Shown piece after piece: positions 52,212 through 61,962 of a stretch of DNA of 64,000 nucleotides. Both the position numbers and the translations under genes were made by a program. The stretch's first letter is position 1, and every line of letters begins with the position of its first letter. The stretch covers positions 1-64,000 of the forward strand of contig NZ_LN884295.1 in the NCBI RefSeq assembly GCF_001403875.1, written 5' to 3'. The notes beneath the pieces were generated by a model. That model did not search any database. It saw only the letters and a program-made list of their open reading frames with translations, and had not been told where the DNA came from. The DNA is from Paenibacillus ihumii (GTDB lineage: Bacteria; Bacillota; Bacilli; Paenibacillales; Paenibacillaceae).

Positions 52212-53675
52212 ATGGGCACCAGCAAAAAGACGACAAACCATTTAAAGCGAGGACTCAAGGCGCGCCATATGACGATGATCGCCCTGGGCGGCTCTATCGG
52301 GACAGGATTATTCCTCGCCAGCGGAGGAGCGATCGCTTCGGCAGGCCCGGGCGGTGCCCTTCTCGCCTATGCCGCCGTCGGGATCATGGTGTATTTTCTT
52401 ATGACGAGCCTGGGCGAGCTTGCAACATATATGCCGGATTCCGGATCCTTTGAGACCTACGCCTCACGCTTCGTCGATCCGTCCCTCGGCTTTGCCATGG
52501 GCTGGAATTTCTGGTACAACTGGGCGATCACGATTGCCGCCGAGCTGTCGGCTGCGACGCTGATCATTAAATATTGGTTCCCGAACAGCTCTTCGTTCAT
52601 GTGGAGCCTGCTGTTCCTTGGCCTTATTCTGGGTCTTAATTTATTATCGGTTAAAGGGTATGGCGAATCGGAGTATTGGTTTGCAACGATTAAGGTGGCG
52701 GTAGTCATCCTATTTCTGGTCATCGGCGTATTAATGATCTTCGGCATCATCGGCGGCGAAGCGGTCGGCTTCAAGAATTTCACCATTGGCGACGCGCCGT
52801 TCCACGGCGGTTTCTTCGCCTTCCTGGGCGTGTTCATGGCCGCGGGCTTCTCCTTCCAGGGAACGGAAATGGTCGGCGTGGCTGCCGGTGAAAGCGACAA
52901 TCCGCGGGAGCATGTTCCCCGGGCGATCCGGCAGGTATTTTGGCGAATTCTTATTTTTTACATTCTGGCGATTCTGGTCATCAGCTTGCTGATTCCTTAC
53001 ACAAATCCCAATTTGCTGAAGGAAGGCATCGAGAGCATCGGCGTCAGTCCGTTCACGCTCGTATTCGAGAAAGCGGGACTGGCCTTCGCCGCCTCCGTCA
53101 TGAACGCGGTCATTCTCTCCTCCGTTCTGTCGGCGGGCAATTCCGGCATGTATGCCTCCTCCCGCGTCCTGTATTCGTTGGCCAAGCGGGGCAAGGCACC
53201 GAAATTTCTCGCCAAGCTCAATCGCCGGGGGCTGCCGATCAATGCGCTGCTGCTGACGACGCTAGTCGGAATGACCGCCTTTCTCGCCTCCCTGTTCGGA
53301 GACGGAATTGTATATACCTGGCTGCTTAATGCCTCCGGCATGTGCGGATTTATTACCTGGCTCGGCATCGCTATCAGCCATTACCGCTTCCGGCGCGCCT
53401 TCGTGACCCAGGGAAAAGATTTGAACGATCTGCCCTACAAGGCAAGATGGTTCCCGTTCGGCCCGCTCTTTGCCTTCGTTCTTTGCGTCATCGTAATCCT
53501 GGGACAGAGCTTATCGGCCTTTAACGGCGGGCGGATCGATTGGTACGGCCTCGTCGTGTCGTATATCAGCATCCCTTTGTTCCTAGGCATCTGGCTCGGA
53601 TACAAATGGATTAAACGCACCAAACTGATTCCATTGCAGGAGTGCGACCTGGAGCCGGCGTCCACGAAATCATAA
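52212..53675 (+). CDS. lysP: Lysine-type amino acid permease (LysP-like)
   Basis: This protein of about 487 residues is an APC-superfamily permease with 12 hydrophobic helices and the signature SIGTGLFLASGGAIASAGPGGALLAYA (first helix) and SFQGTEMVGVAAGESDNP. Control by an L-box riboswitch 40 nt upstream supports lysine as substrate. The start is the ATG at 52212; a 98-codon frame extension reads through the riboswitch and is not real. GAGAGG lies about 9 nt upstream. Confidence 0.92.
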   Translation: MGTSKKTTNHLKRGLKARHMTMIALGGSIGTGLFLASGGAIASAGPGGALLAYAAVGIMVYFLMTSLGELATYMPDSGSFETYASRFVDPSLGFAMGWNFWYNWAITIAAELSAATLIIKYWFPNSSSFMWSLLFLGLILGLNLLSVKGYGESEYWFATIKVAVVILFLVIGVLMIFGIIGGEAVGFKNFTIGDAPFHGGFFAFLGVFMAAGFSFQGTEMVGVAAGESDNPREHVPRAIRQVFWRILIFYILAILVISLLIPYTNPNLLKEGIESIGVSPFTLVFEKAGLAFAASVMNAVILSSVLSAGNSGMYASSRVLYSLAKRGKAPKFLAKLNRRGLPINALLLTTLVGMTAFLASLFGDGIVYTWLLNASGMCGFITWLGIAISHYRFRRAFVTQGKDLNDLPYKARWFPFGPLFAFVLCVIVILGQSLSAFNGGRIDWYGLVVSYISIPLFLGIWLGYKWIKRTKLIPLQECDLEPASTKS

Positions 53676-53692
53676 TCTTCAAGCTTCAACGC

Positions 53693-53748
53693 CAAAAAAA
53701 GGAGTTGCCCCAATCGCAGATGACTCTGCTTGGGACAGCTCCTTTGTT
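53693..53748. terminator. Bidirectional terminator after lysP
   Basis: Arms AAAGGAGTTGCCCCAA and TTGGGACAGCTCCTTT (G-U pairs allowed) have T-tracts on both sides, between the convergent permease and transglutaminase genes. Confidence 0.75.
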
Positions 53749-53755
53749 CTTATTC

Positions 53756-54898
53756 TTATTTATTCTCCCAATGGATTTCGACCCGCAGATCGCCGGTTCC
53801 TTCGAGCGGCTCAGCCAGATAGGAGATATTCTTGATGCCTAGCTCATAGAGGCTGCCCAATTGGTCAACCAGCTGGCGTTCCGAGCCAGCATACCGGATC
53901 GTAACAGCCTGCTGGCCGCTGCCGATCGCTTGCTTAATCTGCCCCTGGATTCCCCGGGCGCTGCTAACCGCAGCTTCGGGACGGTACAGCGTATATTCCA
54001 GCTGCTGCTCCAGCTCCTGCAGCGCTGCAGCTGACTGGCCGCCTGCAGCGATCAGCGAAGCAAGCGTCTGGCGATAGGATTGCTTTGCGGCCGGATATAC
54101 GTTATTCCACGTATGGGTCTTTCTCAACTGCTCGTCCGTCCGCATGTAGTAGCCGTATTTAACGACCCCTGGCATATCTGGTGCTGGGTCATCCCAAGTC
54201 GTATCAAGATGATACCAGTTCCCTCCCAAGGATACGAGGTTCCAGGCATGCAGCTGATTGCCTGCGCTGCCCTCGACGATCATGTTGTCGATCCCCGCAT
54301 GCTTCAGCAGCTTGTAGGTTAGCAGCGTATATCCCTGGCAGACCGCTTCGCCTGTCTTCAGGCCTTCGTAGGCAGTATATTTCTTCAGATCCTCATCATA
54401 TTTCATATTCAGTACGACATAATCATGAATTGCTTTGACTTTCTGATGATCGTTCATGCCGGGTTTGATGATCTCCTTAAGAATTTCTTTTACCCGGCTT
54501 TCAACATAGGCTGATTGCTCTGCCGTCTCCCGGTAATATATTTGGAAAGTAATTTTGGCTGACCCTGAGGTTCCCTTCCAAGAATATGTATAACGGTCAA
54601 CGACATATTTAGTGTAAGGATCGCTCTCCAGTGCCCCATTAACGGCTTCCTTCAGAATATCCTTCAAATTGCTCGTCGAACCCTGATATTTCAAAGAGAT
54701 CGTCGTTTGCCTAGCTCCCATGAACTCGGCCAGTTTGGATTGAAGCTCCTTCGAAGAGGTTACGGCTACGTCCTCTGCAGCTATCTCCGATTTCGCATAT
54801 ACTTCGCTGTAACCGACGACCGGGGGTATGGCACCAAACACAATGGCACTTGCAATCCCCGCCGTTAACCATCGTTTTGCGATTTGCTGCTTCATCAT
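53756..54898 (-). CDS. Secreted transglutaminase-like domain protein
   Basis: This protein of about 380 residues has a signal peptide (MKQQIAKRWLTAGIASAIVFGAIPPVVG, then an AK-S type cleavage). The catalytic triad of the transglutaminase-like fold is visible: Cys in GEAVCQGYTLL, His in LHAWNLV and Asp in YHLDTTWDD. Flanking domains (50-170, 300-380) are of unknown type. The start is uncertain: M at 54898 fits a signal peptide, and 54916 is an alternative with GGAGAG 11 nt upstream. A wall-associated protease-like or crosslinking role is inferred. Confidence 0.82.
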   Translation of the reverse strand: MMKQQIAKRWLTAGIASAIVFGAIPPVVGYSEVYAKSEIAAEDVAVTSSKELQSKLAEFMGARQTTISLKYQGSTSNLKDILKEAVNGALESDPYTKYVVDRYTYSWKGTSGSAKITFQIYYRETAEQSAYVESRVKEILKEIIKPGMNDHQKVKAIHDYVVLNMKYDEDLKKYTAYEGLKTGEAVCQGYTLLTYKLLKHAGIDNMIVEGSAGNQLHAWNLVSLGGNWYHLDTTWDDPAPDMPGVVKYGYYMRTDEQLRKTHTWNNVYPAAKQSYRQTLASLIAAGGQSAAALQELEQQLEYTLYRPEAAVSSARGIQGQIKQAIGSGQQAVTIRYAGSERQLVDQLGSLYELGIKNISYLAEPLEGTGDLRVEIHWENK

Positions 54899-55207
54899 CT
54901 CCCAACCCTTCTCCATAAAATATAGCACTCTCCGTTGTTCAAGCCCATTGTAACATAATTGAAATGAAAAGGGCTTCTAGTTTTGTCGAATGCTTGTCCT
55001 CTGAATTTTTCTTTACTTCTCGCAGTTCCCAACACGCGAGGTTCGCTGCATGCCCCCTTCAAATCGCAAAAAAGACGCTAAAATGCCTTATTTCCCTGGA
55101 TGAATTCCTTTAAAATAGATAGCAGTTTATGTATAATATAAAACATGCTAATAGTGTGATAAATATCATTGCGCAGTCAGCCATAATAGAAACGGAGAGA
55201 CAAGTGT

Positions 55208-55405
55208 ATGACTATAGTAAATATATCGGACATTTCCGTTGAACTTTTTATCACTGTGATGTTTTTTCTCCTAATCATTGCCCCGTTAGGCAGCTTGGGC
55301 CTGCTGCGCCTGTTTCAAGGGCGGAAGAAAAGCGGGTTCATCCTGATCGGCAGCGGAATTGTCAGCTATATCGTATTCCAGCTTGTTGTCGGCCTGTTTG
55401 TCTGA
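55208..55405 (+). CDS. Uncharacterised 65-residue two-helix membrane protein
   Basis: Two hydrophobic segments (12-34, 45-63) are joined by QGRKKSG. A ribosome site GGAGAGA precedes the ATG and a strong terminator follows the stop, so a gene is likely. It has no recognised family. Confidence 0.6.
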   Translation: MTIVNISDISVELFITVMFFLLIIAPLGSLGLLRLFQGRKKSGFILIGSGIVSYIVFQLVVGLFV

Positions 55406-55442
55406 CAATATTTATCCAACATTGACTTCGCATCATGGAATT

Positions 55443-55478
55443 AAAGAGGAGAACGGTTCAGCCGTTCTCCTCTTTTTG
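55443..55478 (+). terminator. Terminator of the 65-residue membrane protein gene
   Basis: A perfect stem, AAAGAGGAGAACGG/CCGTTCTCCTCTTT, is followed by TTGTTT. Confidence 0.85.
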
Positions 55479-55510
55479 TTTCGGTCTTCGCCGCTCTGCA
55501 TGCGCCTGAC

Positions 55511-55759
55511 TTAAGCTTGAAGCAAAGCTTGCTCCTCCAAAGCCTTCTCCAGCTGGGCTGCGTTCAAGCCGAGAATACGGTGCTCGCCGATAACCGTTAC
55601 CGGAACGACGCGTATCCCCATATCCCACGCCTGCTGAGCGAATTCCTTATTTCTCTGCACGTTGCGCTCTTCAAAAGCCACGCCCTTCTCTCCGAGAAAG
55701 CTCTTAATCCGCTGGCAGTTCGGGCAGTTCGTGCTCGTATATACGATTACCTGACTCAT
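55511..55759 (-). CDS. Glutaredoxin family protein (NrdH-like)
   Basis: This 82-residue protein has a thioredoxin fold and the redox motif CPNC (residues 12-15), and the cis-proline VVPVTVIG. It is similar in build to NrdH/YruB-type proteins that use thioredoxin reductase rather than glutathione. It starts 32 nt after the trxB stop codon, a consistent neighbour. Confidence 0.88.
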   Translation of the reverse strand: MSQVIVYTSTNCPNCQRIKSFLGEKGVAFEERNVQRNKEFAQQAWDMGIRVVPVTVIGEHRILGLNAAQLEKALEEQALLQA

Positions 55760-55791
55760 ATGGTTCTCCTGCTCTCTATCCGGTTATCTAT

Positions 55792-56742
55792 TTATTTCGA
55801 AGCGGCAGCCGCTGCCTCATGCTCTATGCTCTCGATGAATTTCTCGCAATCGATCGCCGCCATACAGCCGCTGCCCGCAGCCGTGATCGCCTGGCGATAA
55901 CGGTTATCCTGAACATCGCCGCAAGCGAATACACCCGGTATATTCGTCTCGGATGTTCCTGGCTTCACGATGATATACCCGTTCTCATCCGTATCAATTT
56001 GACCGCCCAGGAAGCCGGTGTTCGGATGATGCCCGATCGCTACGAACACTCCGCTAGCCTCGATAATCTCCTCTTCTCCTGTCGCATTGTTGCGCACTTT
56101 AAGTCCGGTAACGCCCGCATCATTCGTAACTACTTCAAGAGGAGTACGGTTCAGCGCCCATTCCACCTTCTCATTGGCGCGGACACGATCCTGCATGATC
56201 TTCGAACCGCGAAGCTCATCGCGGCGGTGAACCAGCGTAACCTTGGAGGCAAACCGCGTCAAGAAGCCCGCTTCCTCCAGCGCGGAATCTCCGCCGCCGA
56301 CGACGATAATTTCCTTCCCGCGGAAGAAGAAGCCGTCACAGGTTGCGCAGGTGCTTACGCCGCGGCCCACATTGTCCTGCTCTCCCGGAATGCCGAGATA
56401 TTTGGCGGTTGCTCCCGTCGAAATAACCAAGGTCTCGGACACCAATTCCCCGATGCCCTCGACTTGAAGCTTGAACGGGCGGTTGCTCAGATCTACCGAG
56501 TTCACCCAGCCCATGCGGAATTCGGCGCCGAAGCGCTCCGCCTGCTTGCGCATGTTATCCATCAGCTCAGGCCCCAGAATTCCTTCCGGAAAGCCGGGGA
56601 AATTCTCCACATCCGTCGTTGTCGTCAATTGGCCGCCAGGCTGAGGCCCTTCGATGACCAGCGGCTTCAGGTTCGCACGTGCCAGGTAAATCGCCGCCGT
56701 CAGCCCTGCAGGTCCTGTTCCGATAATTATGGATTTATACAT
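55792..56742 (-). CDS. trxB: Thioredoxin reductase
   Basis: This is a 316-residue flavoenzyme. FAD motif [21 protein letters not shown] motif [28 protein letters not shown], and redox motif CATC preceded by [10 protein letters not shown] are all present, with the [11 protein letters not shown] end motif. It reduces thioredoxin, and probably the glutaredoxin-like protein next to it, with NADPH. The ATG has AAGGAGG 10 nt upstream. Confidence 0.95.
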   Translation of the reverse strand: MYKSIIIGTGPAGLTAAIYLARANLKPLVIEGPQPGGQLTTTTDVENFPGFPEGILGPELMDNMRKQAERFGAEFRMGWVNSVDLSNRPFKLQVEGIGELVSETLVISTGATAKYLGIPGEQDNVGRGVSTCATCDGFFFRGKEIIVVGGGDSALEEAGFLTRFASKVTLVHRRDELRGSKIMQDRVRANEKVEWALNRTPLEVVTNDAGVTGLKVRNNATGEEEIIEASGVFVAIGHHPNTGFLGGQIDTDENGYIIVKPGTSETNIPGVFACGDVQDNRYRQAITAAGSGCMAAIDCEKFIESIEHEAAAAASK

Positions 56743-56927
56743 ATAATAACTTCCTCCTTCAGGCAAATTTCACACGAGAATCAGCAGCAAAATTTCAATT
56801 TTTATTAATATCTAACCTATATTATCTTGTAATGATAAAGCAAGGTCAATATTTGCAGCAGTGACGTTCAGTGAAGTTTGCATGAAGGAATCATGAACAG
56901 GCCTGTAGCCGATTGGCCGCGTCATGC

Positions 56928-57075
56928 TTCGCGCACCGCGCGGTAAAAGGCTGTGCACGGTGCGCGGGAATGGCTCGCGGTATGCGATATTGGCTCACCG
57001 GGCATTGTTTCGGCTCACTGTATGCGAGAATGGCTCACCAGGCACTGTTACAACTCTTATATACGAGAGTGCTGC
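56928..57075. repeat. Degenerate approximately 39-bp tandem repeats
   Basis: Units such as TATGCGATATTGGCTCACCG and TATGCGAGAATGGCTCACCA recur at about 39-40 bp. The left part (CACCGCGCGG/CGGTGCGCGGG) is GC-rich. It lies between trxB and the P-type ATPase gene. Confidence 0.6.
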
Positions 57076-57088
57076 TTAATCATCTGCC

Positions 57089-59026
57089 TCAACGAAGCAG
57101 ACGCAGCCCATTCAGAATGACGAGAAGCGTGCTTCCCTCATGACCGATTACGCCAAGAGGAAGCGACAGTCCCTGGACGAAGTTTCCGACAATTAGCATC
57201 AGTATGATGCCAACGGCGAAGACGAGATTCTGCTTCACGATCCGACGAGCTCGGCGAGCCAGGGCAACGGTCTCGGACACCATCTCTAAGTTGTCGTTCA
57301 TCAGCACGACATCCGCGACCTCTAAGGCTGCCCCGGTTCCGCCTCCCCCCATAGCCATGCCAACGGTCGCTGCGGCCAGAGCCGGAGCATCGTTGACGCC
57401 GTCCCCGACCATGACAATATGACCGTGTTTTTCCCGCAGACTCTTGATATGGTTGACTTTATCTTCCGGCAGCAAATCACCGAACACTTGATCCACGCCT
57501 GCCGCTTTCGCTATCGCCTCAGCCGTTTCACTGCGGTCGCCCGTCAGCATCACCGTAGCTATCCCCATTTCGCGCAGCTTGGAAATCGCCGCAACGGCCT
57601 GGGGACGAATGACATCTTGGAGAGCAACAAGGCCTACGTAATTATCGTCCTGCATAATCACCGAGACGGTATTGCCCTCTGCGGCTAACTCTCTCAGCCG
57701 ATCCAGCAGCTCAGCTGGCATGGCCGAATCCTGCTCATCCGCCTTGCCGATCCGCCACAGCCGTCCATCTACCTTAGCCTCAATTCCCCAGCCGATGATG
57801 GACTTCATGTCCTCGGCCGCCTTGATCTGCAGGCCTTCGCTAACAGCTCTGCTTACTATGGCCCTGGCAAGCGGATGCTCAGACAGGCTCTCCGCCGATG
57901 CGCAAGCCGCCAGTACCTCAAGGCGGTCATATTCGCCAGCTACGAACAATTCCGTAACAACCGGCTGTCCCGCTGTCAGTGTACCAGTCTTGTCAAAAGC
58001 AACAACCTTCGTATTTCCTAAATTGTCCATATGTGCCCCGCCTTTGAAGAGTACACCCTTTCTGGCGCTCTTGGACATAGCCGAGAGCATGGCCGGCATG
58101 ATCGAGGAAACCAGCGCGCAAGGCGAAGCTACAACGAGAAAGACCATAGCTTTATAGAAGGTAAGCGACCAGCTCCAACCGAACAGCAGCGGAGCAAGTA
58201 AAATAAGAGCTGCTGTCGATGCTACGACAGCCTTGGCATAGATCCCTTCCAACCGCTTGATGAAACGCTGAGACTCCGGCGCCTCATTCTGAGCCTGCTC
58301 GACCAGCGCGATAATTTTAGCAAACAGGGTTCCCTCAGCCGGGCTTGTTACTTCTACATATAGGGCTCCTTCCCCATTCAGCGTTCCGGCATATACGCTG
58401 TCTCCGATCACTTTATCGACCGGAATGGACTCTCCGGTAATGGTGGCTTGGTTGACGGCCGAGCCGCCACTGCGCACCAAACCGTCTGCTGGAATTACCT
58501 CGCCTGGCTTAACAAGCAGTAAATCGCCGATCGCCAATTCCTCCACGGGAACGACCTTCATGCCGTCTTGACCGACTTTTACCGCCGTTTCCGGCTTCAA
58601 GGAAATAAGCTCGGATATATCCTTCTGGCTGCGCTCGCTTGCAAAGGACTCAAGCGCACCGCTCAAAGCGAAGATAAAAATCAGCATCGCGCCCTCATTC
58701 CAGTATCCGATCGAGGCAGCCCCAAGCGCCGCGGCGATCATCAACAGATTGACGTCCAGATCGCGTTCCTTGATTAACGTCTCCAATCCTTCCTTAGCCT
58801 TCAGGAACCCTCCTGTAAAATAAGCAGCAATATAAAGAATCACGGATATCGTTTGCGAAAAGGTTCCCACGCCCCAGGCCGTCAACATAAGCAGACCGCT
58901 TCCCAAAGCAAAAACGATCTCGCGGTGTCTCAGCATGTTCAACAGCGTGTGGCGGCGGCGCCTTCTCGGATCAGGTGTATTGGCAGATTGCTGAATGGAG
59001 GTAACTCCCTTATGAATAGCTTGCAT
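57089..59026 (-). CDS. P1B-type heavy metal ATPase (PfeT/ZosA-like), SPC motif
   Basis: This 645-residue ATPase has no N-terminal metal-binding (HMA) domain; it starts with a basic soluble stretch. TGES (198-201), the SPC ion-binding motif (301-303), phosphorylation DKTGTLT (345), SEHPLARA and GDGVND are all present. The SPC motif without an HMA domain fits B. subtilis ZosA/PfeT, an iron (earlier called zinc) exporter that is repressed by PerR and activated by Fur. A Fur-box-like site lies upstream and a PerR gene is in this window, so an iron-efflux role is plausible. The ATG is 7 nt after GGAGGA. Confidence 0.88.
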   Translation of the reverse strand: MQAIHKGVTSIQQSANTPDPRRRRRHTLLNMLRHREIVFALGSGLLMLTAWGVGTFSQTISVILYIAAYFTGGFLKAKEGLETLIKERDLDVNLLMIAAALGAASIGYWNEGAMLIFIFALSGALESFASERSQKDISELISLKPETAVKVGQDGMKVVPVEELAIGDLLLVKPGEVIPADGLVRSGGSAVNQATITGESIPVDKVIGDSVYAGTLNGEGALYVEVTSPAEGTLFAKIIALVEQAQNEAPESQRFIKRLEGIYAKAVVASTAALILLAPLLFGWSWSLTFYKAMVFLVVASPCALVSSIMPAMLSAMSKSARKGVLFKGGAHMDNLGNTKVVAFDKTGTLTAGQPVVTELFVAGEYDRLEVLAACASAESLSEHPLARAIVSRAVSEGLQIKAAEDMKSIIGWGIEAKVDGRLWRIGKADEQDSAMPAELLDRLRELAAEGNTVSVIMQDDNYVGLVALQDVIRPQAVAAISKLREMGIATVMLTGDRSETAEAIAKAAGVDQVFGDLLPEDKVNHIKSLREKHGHIVMVGDGVNDAPALAAATVGMAMGGGGTGAALEVADVVLMNDNLEMVSETVALARRARRIVKQNLVFAVGIILMLIVGNFVQGLSLPLGVIGHEGSTLLVILNGLRLLR

Positions 59027-59058
59027 GTAAATCTCCTCCTTTAAGGTGATGTCTAATT

Positions 59059-59077
59059 GAGAATGAATACTATTGTT
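59059..59077. promoter_or_regulatory. Weak Fur-box-like site upstream of the P1B ATPase
   Basis: GAGAATGAATACTATTGTT matches the 19-bp Fur consensus GATAATGATAATCATTATC at 12 positions. It is weaker than the next site. Between the two is a strong hairpin (59097-59127) with arms ATGCTGC and GCAGCAT. Confidence 0.35.
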
Positions 59078-59133
59078 AATGCCCTTAAAATGGCACATGC
59101 TGCCCCGGGATGATCCCGGAGCAGCATGTAATT

Positions 59134-59152
59134 GAGAACGATAATCATTTTT
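59134..59152. promoter_or_regulatory. Fur-box-like operator upstream of the P1B ATPase
   Basis: GAGAACGATAATCATTTTT matches the 19-bp Fur consensus GATAATGATAATCATTATC at 15 positions. A weaker Per-box-like TTAGAACAATAATTT abuts it at 59156-59170. The pair suggests iron and peroxide control of the ATPase. Confidence 0.6.
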
Positions 59153-59271
59153 GCATTAGAACAATAATTTTTCCTTAATGAAACTTTGGCTTTATTTTAA
59201 CCCTTTTTTTGTTTTATGTAAATAGGCGAATAGGAAAATAAAGCTAAATAGGTTACATAGGCTAAATTAAT

Positions 59272-59302
59272 GCGTATGGTTCGCTGCATGACGGCGGTCG
59301 GT
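59272..59302. repeat. 31-bp direct repeat, first copy
   Basis: This 31-bp segment, which includes TATGGTTCGCTGCATGACGG, is identical to the one at 59847-59877. A partial copy (GGTTCGCTGCATG) lies at 55041. Confidence 0.85.
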
Positions 59303-59606
59303 AGACTGGTTAGTATCTACCTCTCCCTAGTTGGCTTGGTTGACAGGTATGATTTCATTGAAGTTAGTTGGCTGGCTGGTGGATTTCATCGGAGTTAGCT
59401 GTATTTCATGCATCTAGCTTGACCTTGATTAGAGCAATATTGCAAAATAGATGCATTTCTCGCATCTAAAACTCATCTTTTTACCTTTATAACCCAAAAC
59501 CCTTCGATCTAAATGCAACAAATCCAGCTAGTTATAATCCGCGACTAGAGAACATCATTTTAAATACAACAATGCAGTTAGTTACGTCCGTGCATTATAT
59601 ACATAT

Positions 59607-59785
59607 CCCACGTGCATATTGACGTATCCGAACGGGGGCAATGTGTGCGTATCCCTACGTACCTTGTGTGTATCCCCATGTGAATTATGTACCTAATCTC
59701 TCGTGCATCATGTACGTACCCCCGCGTGAATTGTTTACGTCCTACATGCTTGTATACATGTCCCCACGTGAATTGTTACGTTCTC
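59607..59785. repeat. Degenerate approximately 22-bp CCCC-ACGTG-AATT array
   Basis: Units such as CCCCACGTGAATTGT, CCCCGCGTGAATTGT and CCCCATGTGAATTATGTA recur with variable length around a TACGTA or TATACATG core. The copies are too diverged to give a strict period. Confidence 0.7.
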
Positions 59786-59846
59786 CGCACTCTTCCCTCT
59801 TCAACAACCCACTCCAACCTTTTGCACCGGGCGCAGTTGCCAGCGC

Positions 59847-59877
59847 GCGTATGGTTCGCTGCATGACGGCGGTCGGT
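59847..59877. repeat. 31-bp direct repeat, second copy
   Basis: Identical to 59272-59302 and placed 575 bp away. The flanks differ. Confidence 0.85.
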
Positions 59878-59889
59878 CGACCACAACTA

Positions 59890-60120
59890 CAACCACGGCA
59901 GACACAACATTACTGCTATAACACTACTGCAAATACATTACGCCACTATACTACTGCCACTACACTGCTGCTGCTACATTACTGCTACTACATTTACTGC
60001 TACTACACTACTGTCATAACGCCACAGCTACAGTACTGTGATAACACTACCGCTACAGTACTGCTGCTATAACACTACTTCACCACGTACTTCCACAACA
60101 TTACTTCCACTACGCTAGCA
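59890..60120. repeat. ACT/CTA-rich short tandem array
   Basis: Runs of CTACTGCTACTACA-like units of 6-12 bp recur on a strand with few G. Any translated frame is a monotonous Thr/Tyr/Leu sequence and not a gene. Confidence 0.7.
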
Positions 60121-60155
60121 GCCACTGCCAAATTCTTTTAATGTCCAGTTCCCAT

Positions 60156-60200
60156 AAAAAAACTGCTCCCGAAAGTTCAAAGGCAAACTTTCGGGAGCAG
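60156..60200 (-). terminator. Terminator of metY
   Basis: Arms CTGCTCCCGAAAGTT and AACTTTCGGGAGCAG are followed by TTTTTTT on the minus strand. Confidence 0.9.
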
Positions 60201-60236
60201 CTTCAATTCGTTAGTCTAACGGAGTATGAAACATAA

Positions 60237-61580
<1,344 letters not shown>

Positions 61581-61658
61581 TCATATTCTCTCACATAATG
61601 AATCGTTTGAAAATACCAAATCCGATAAAATTCCTATGAATTGTTTAATTTCTCAATC

Positions 61659-61775
61659 TGCTGTGGACAACAAACGTTCCACTGCAATAGAAACAAACGC
61701 TTCTCTGCAATGAAAGCAAACGTTTCTCTGCTGGGACAGTAAACACAGCTCCGCTGTGGACAGCAAGCATACAGC
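61659..61775. repeat. Degenerate approximately 23-bp tandem array upstream of metY
   Basis: About five units of 23-24 bp are seen, such as CTGCAATGAAAGCAAACGTT, CTGCAATAGAAACAAACGCT and CTGCTGGGACAGTAAACACA. They decay toward 61775. The array lies in the metY 5' region and is not coding. Confidence 0.65.
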
Positions 61776-61851
61776 GCACAGCTCCCGGCGCGCGGTGCCT
61801 GTCATAACGGTGGACAACAAATAAGCCGACGGCTGAGAGCCGCGGCTTGTT

Positions 61852-61901
61852 TGTTCATATGTGCATGGAAATGTGCATACTGTTCATAATTTATATGAAC
61901 A
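61852..61901. promoter_or_regulatory. Inverted repeat cluster upstream of metY
   Basis: TGTTCATAATTTATATGAAC (61881-61900) is part of an inverted repeat TGTTCATA/TATGAACA. A further TGTTCATAT half-site lies at 61852 and two GTGCAT elements lie between. Such symmetry suggests a repressor operator, but I cannot name the protein. Confidence 0.4.
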
Positions 61902-61962
61902 AGGCCAAATTCGCACACATATCCACATTTAAGGCCTGCAGAACACCCCGCTTCCTCCCCAA

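Larger units (their letters stand above)
59171..60155. other. Gene-free, repeat-rich stretch of about 1 kb
   Basis: No open frame here has protein-like sequence. It holds a 31-bp direct repeat (59272-59302 and 59847-59877), a degenerate 22-bp array (59607-59785) and a CTA/ACT-rich array (59890-60120). Fragments such as TGGATTTCAT and GTTAGTTAC recall the repeat family at 44.3 kb. Confidence 0.6.

Noticed and set aside
55819-56808. 329-codon plus-strand frame opposite trxB
   Set aside because: trxB has all its motifs on the minus strand; the mirror frame has no family features.
59641-60072. 143-codon frame rich in Tyr, Thr and Leu
   Set aside because: It is a translation of the tandem repeats and has no ribosome site.
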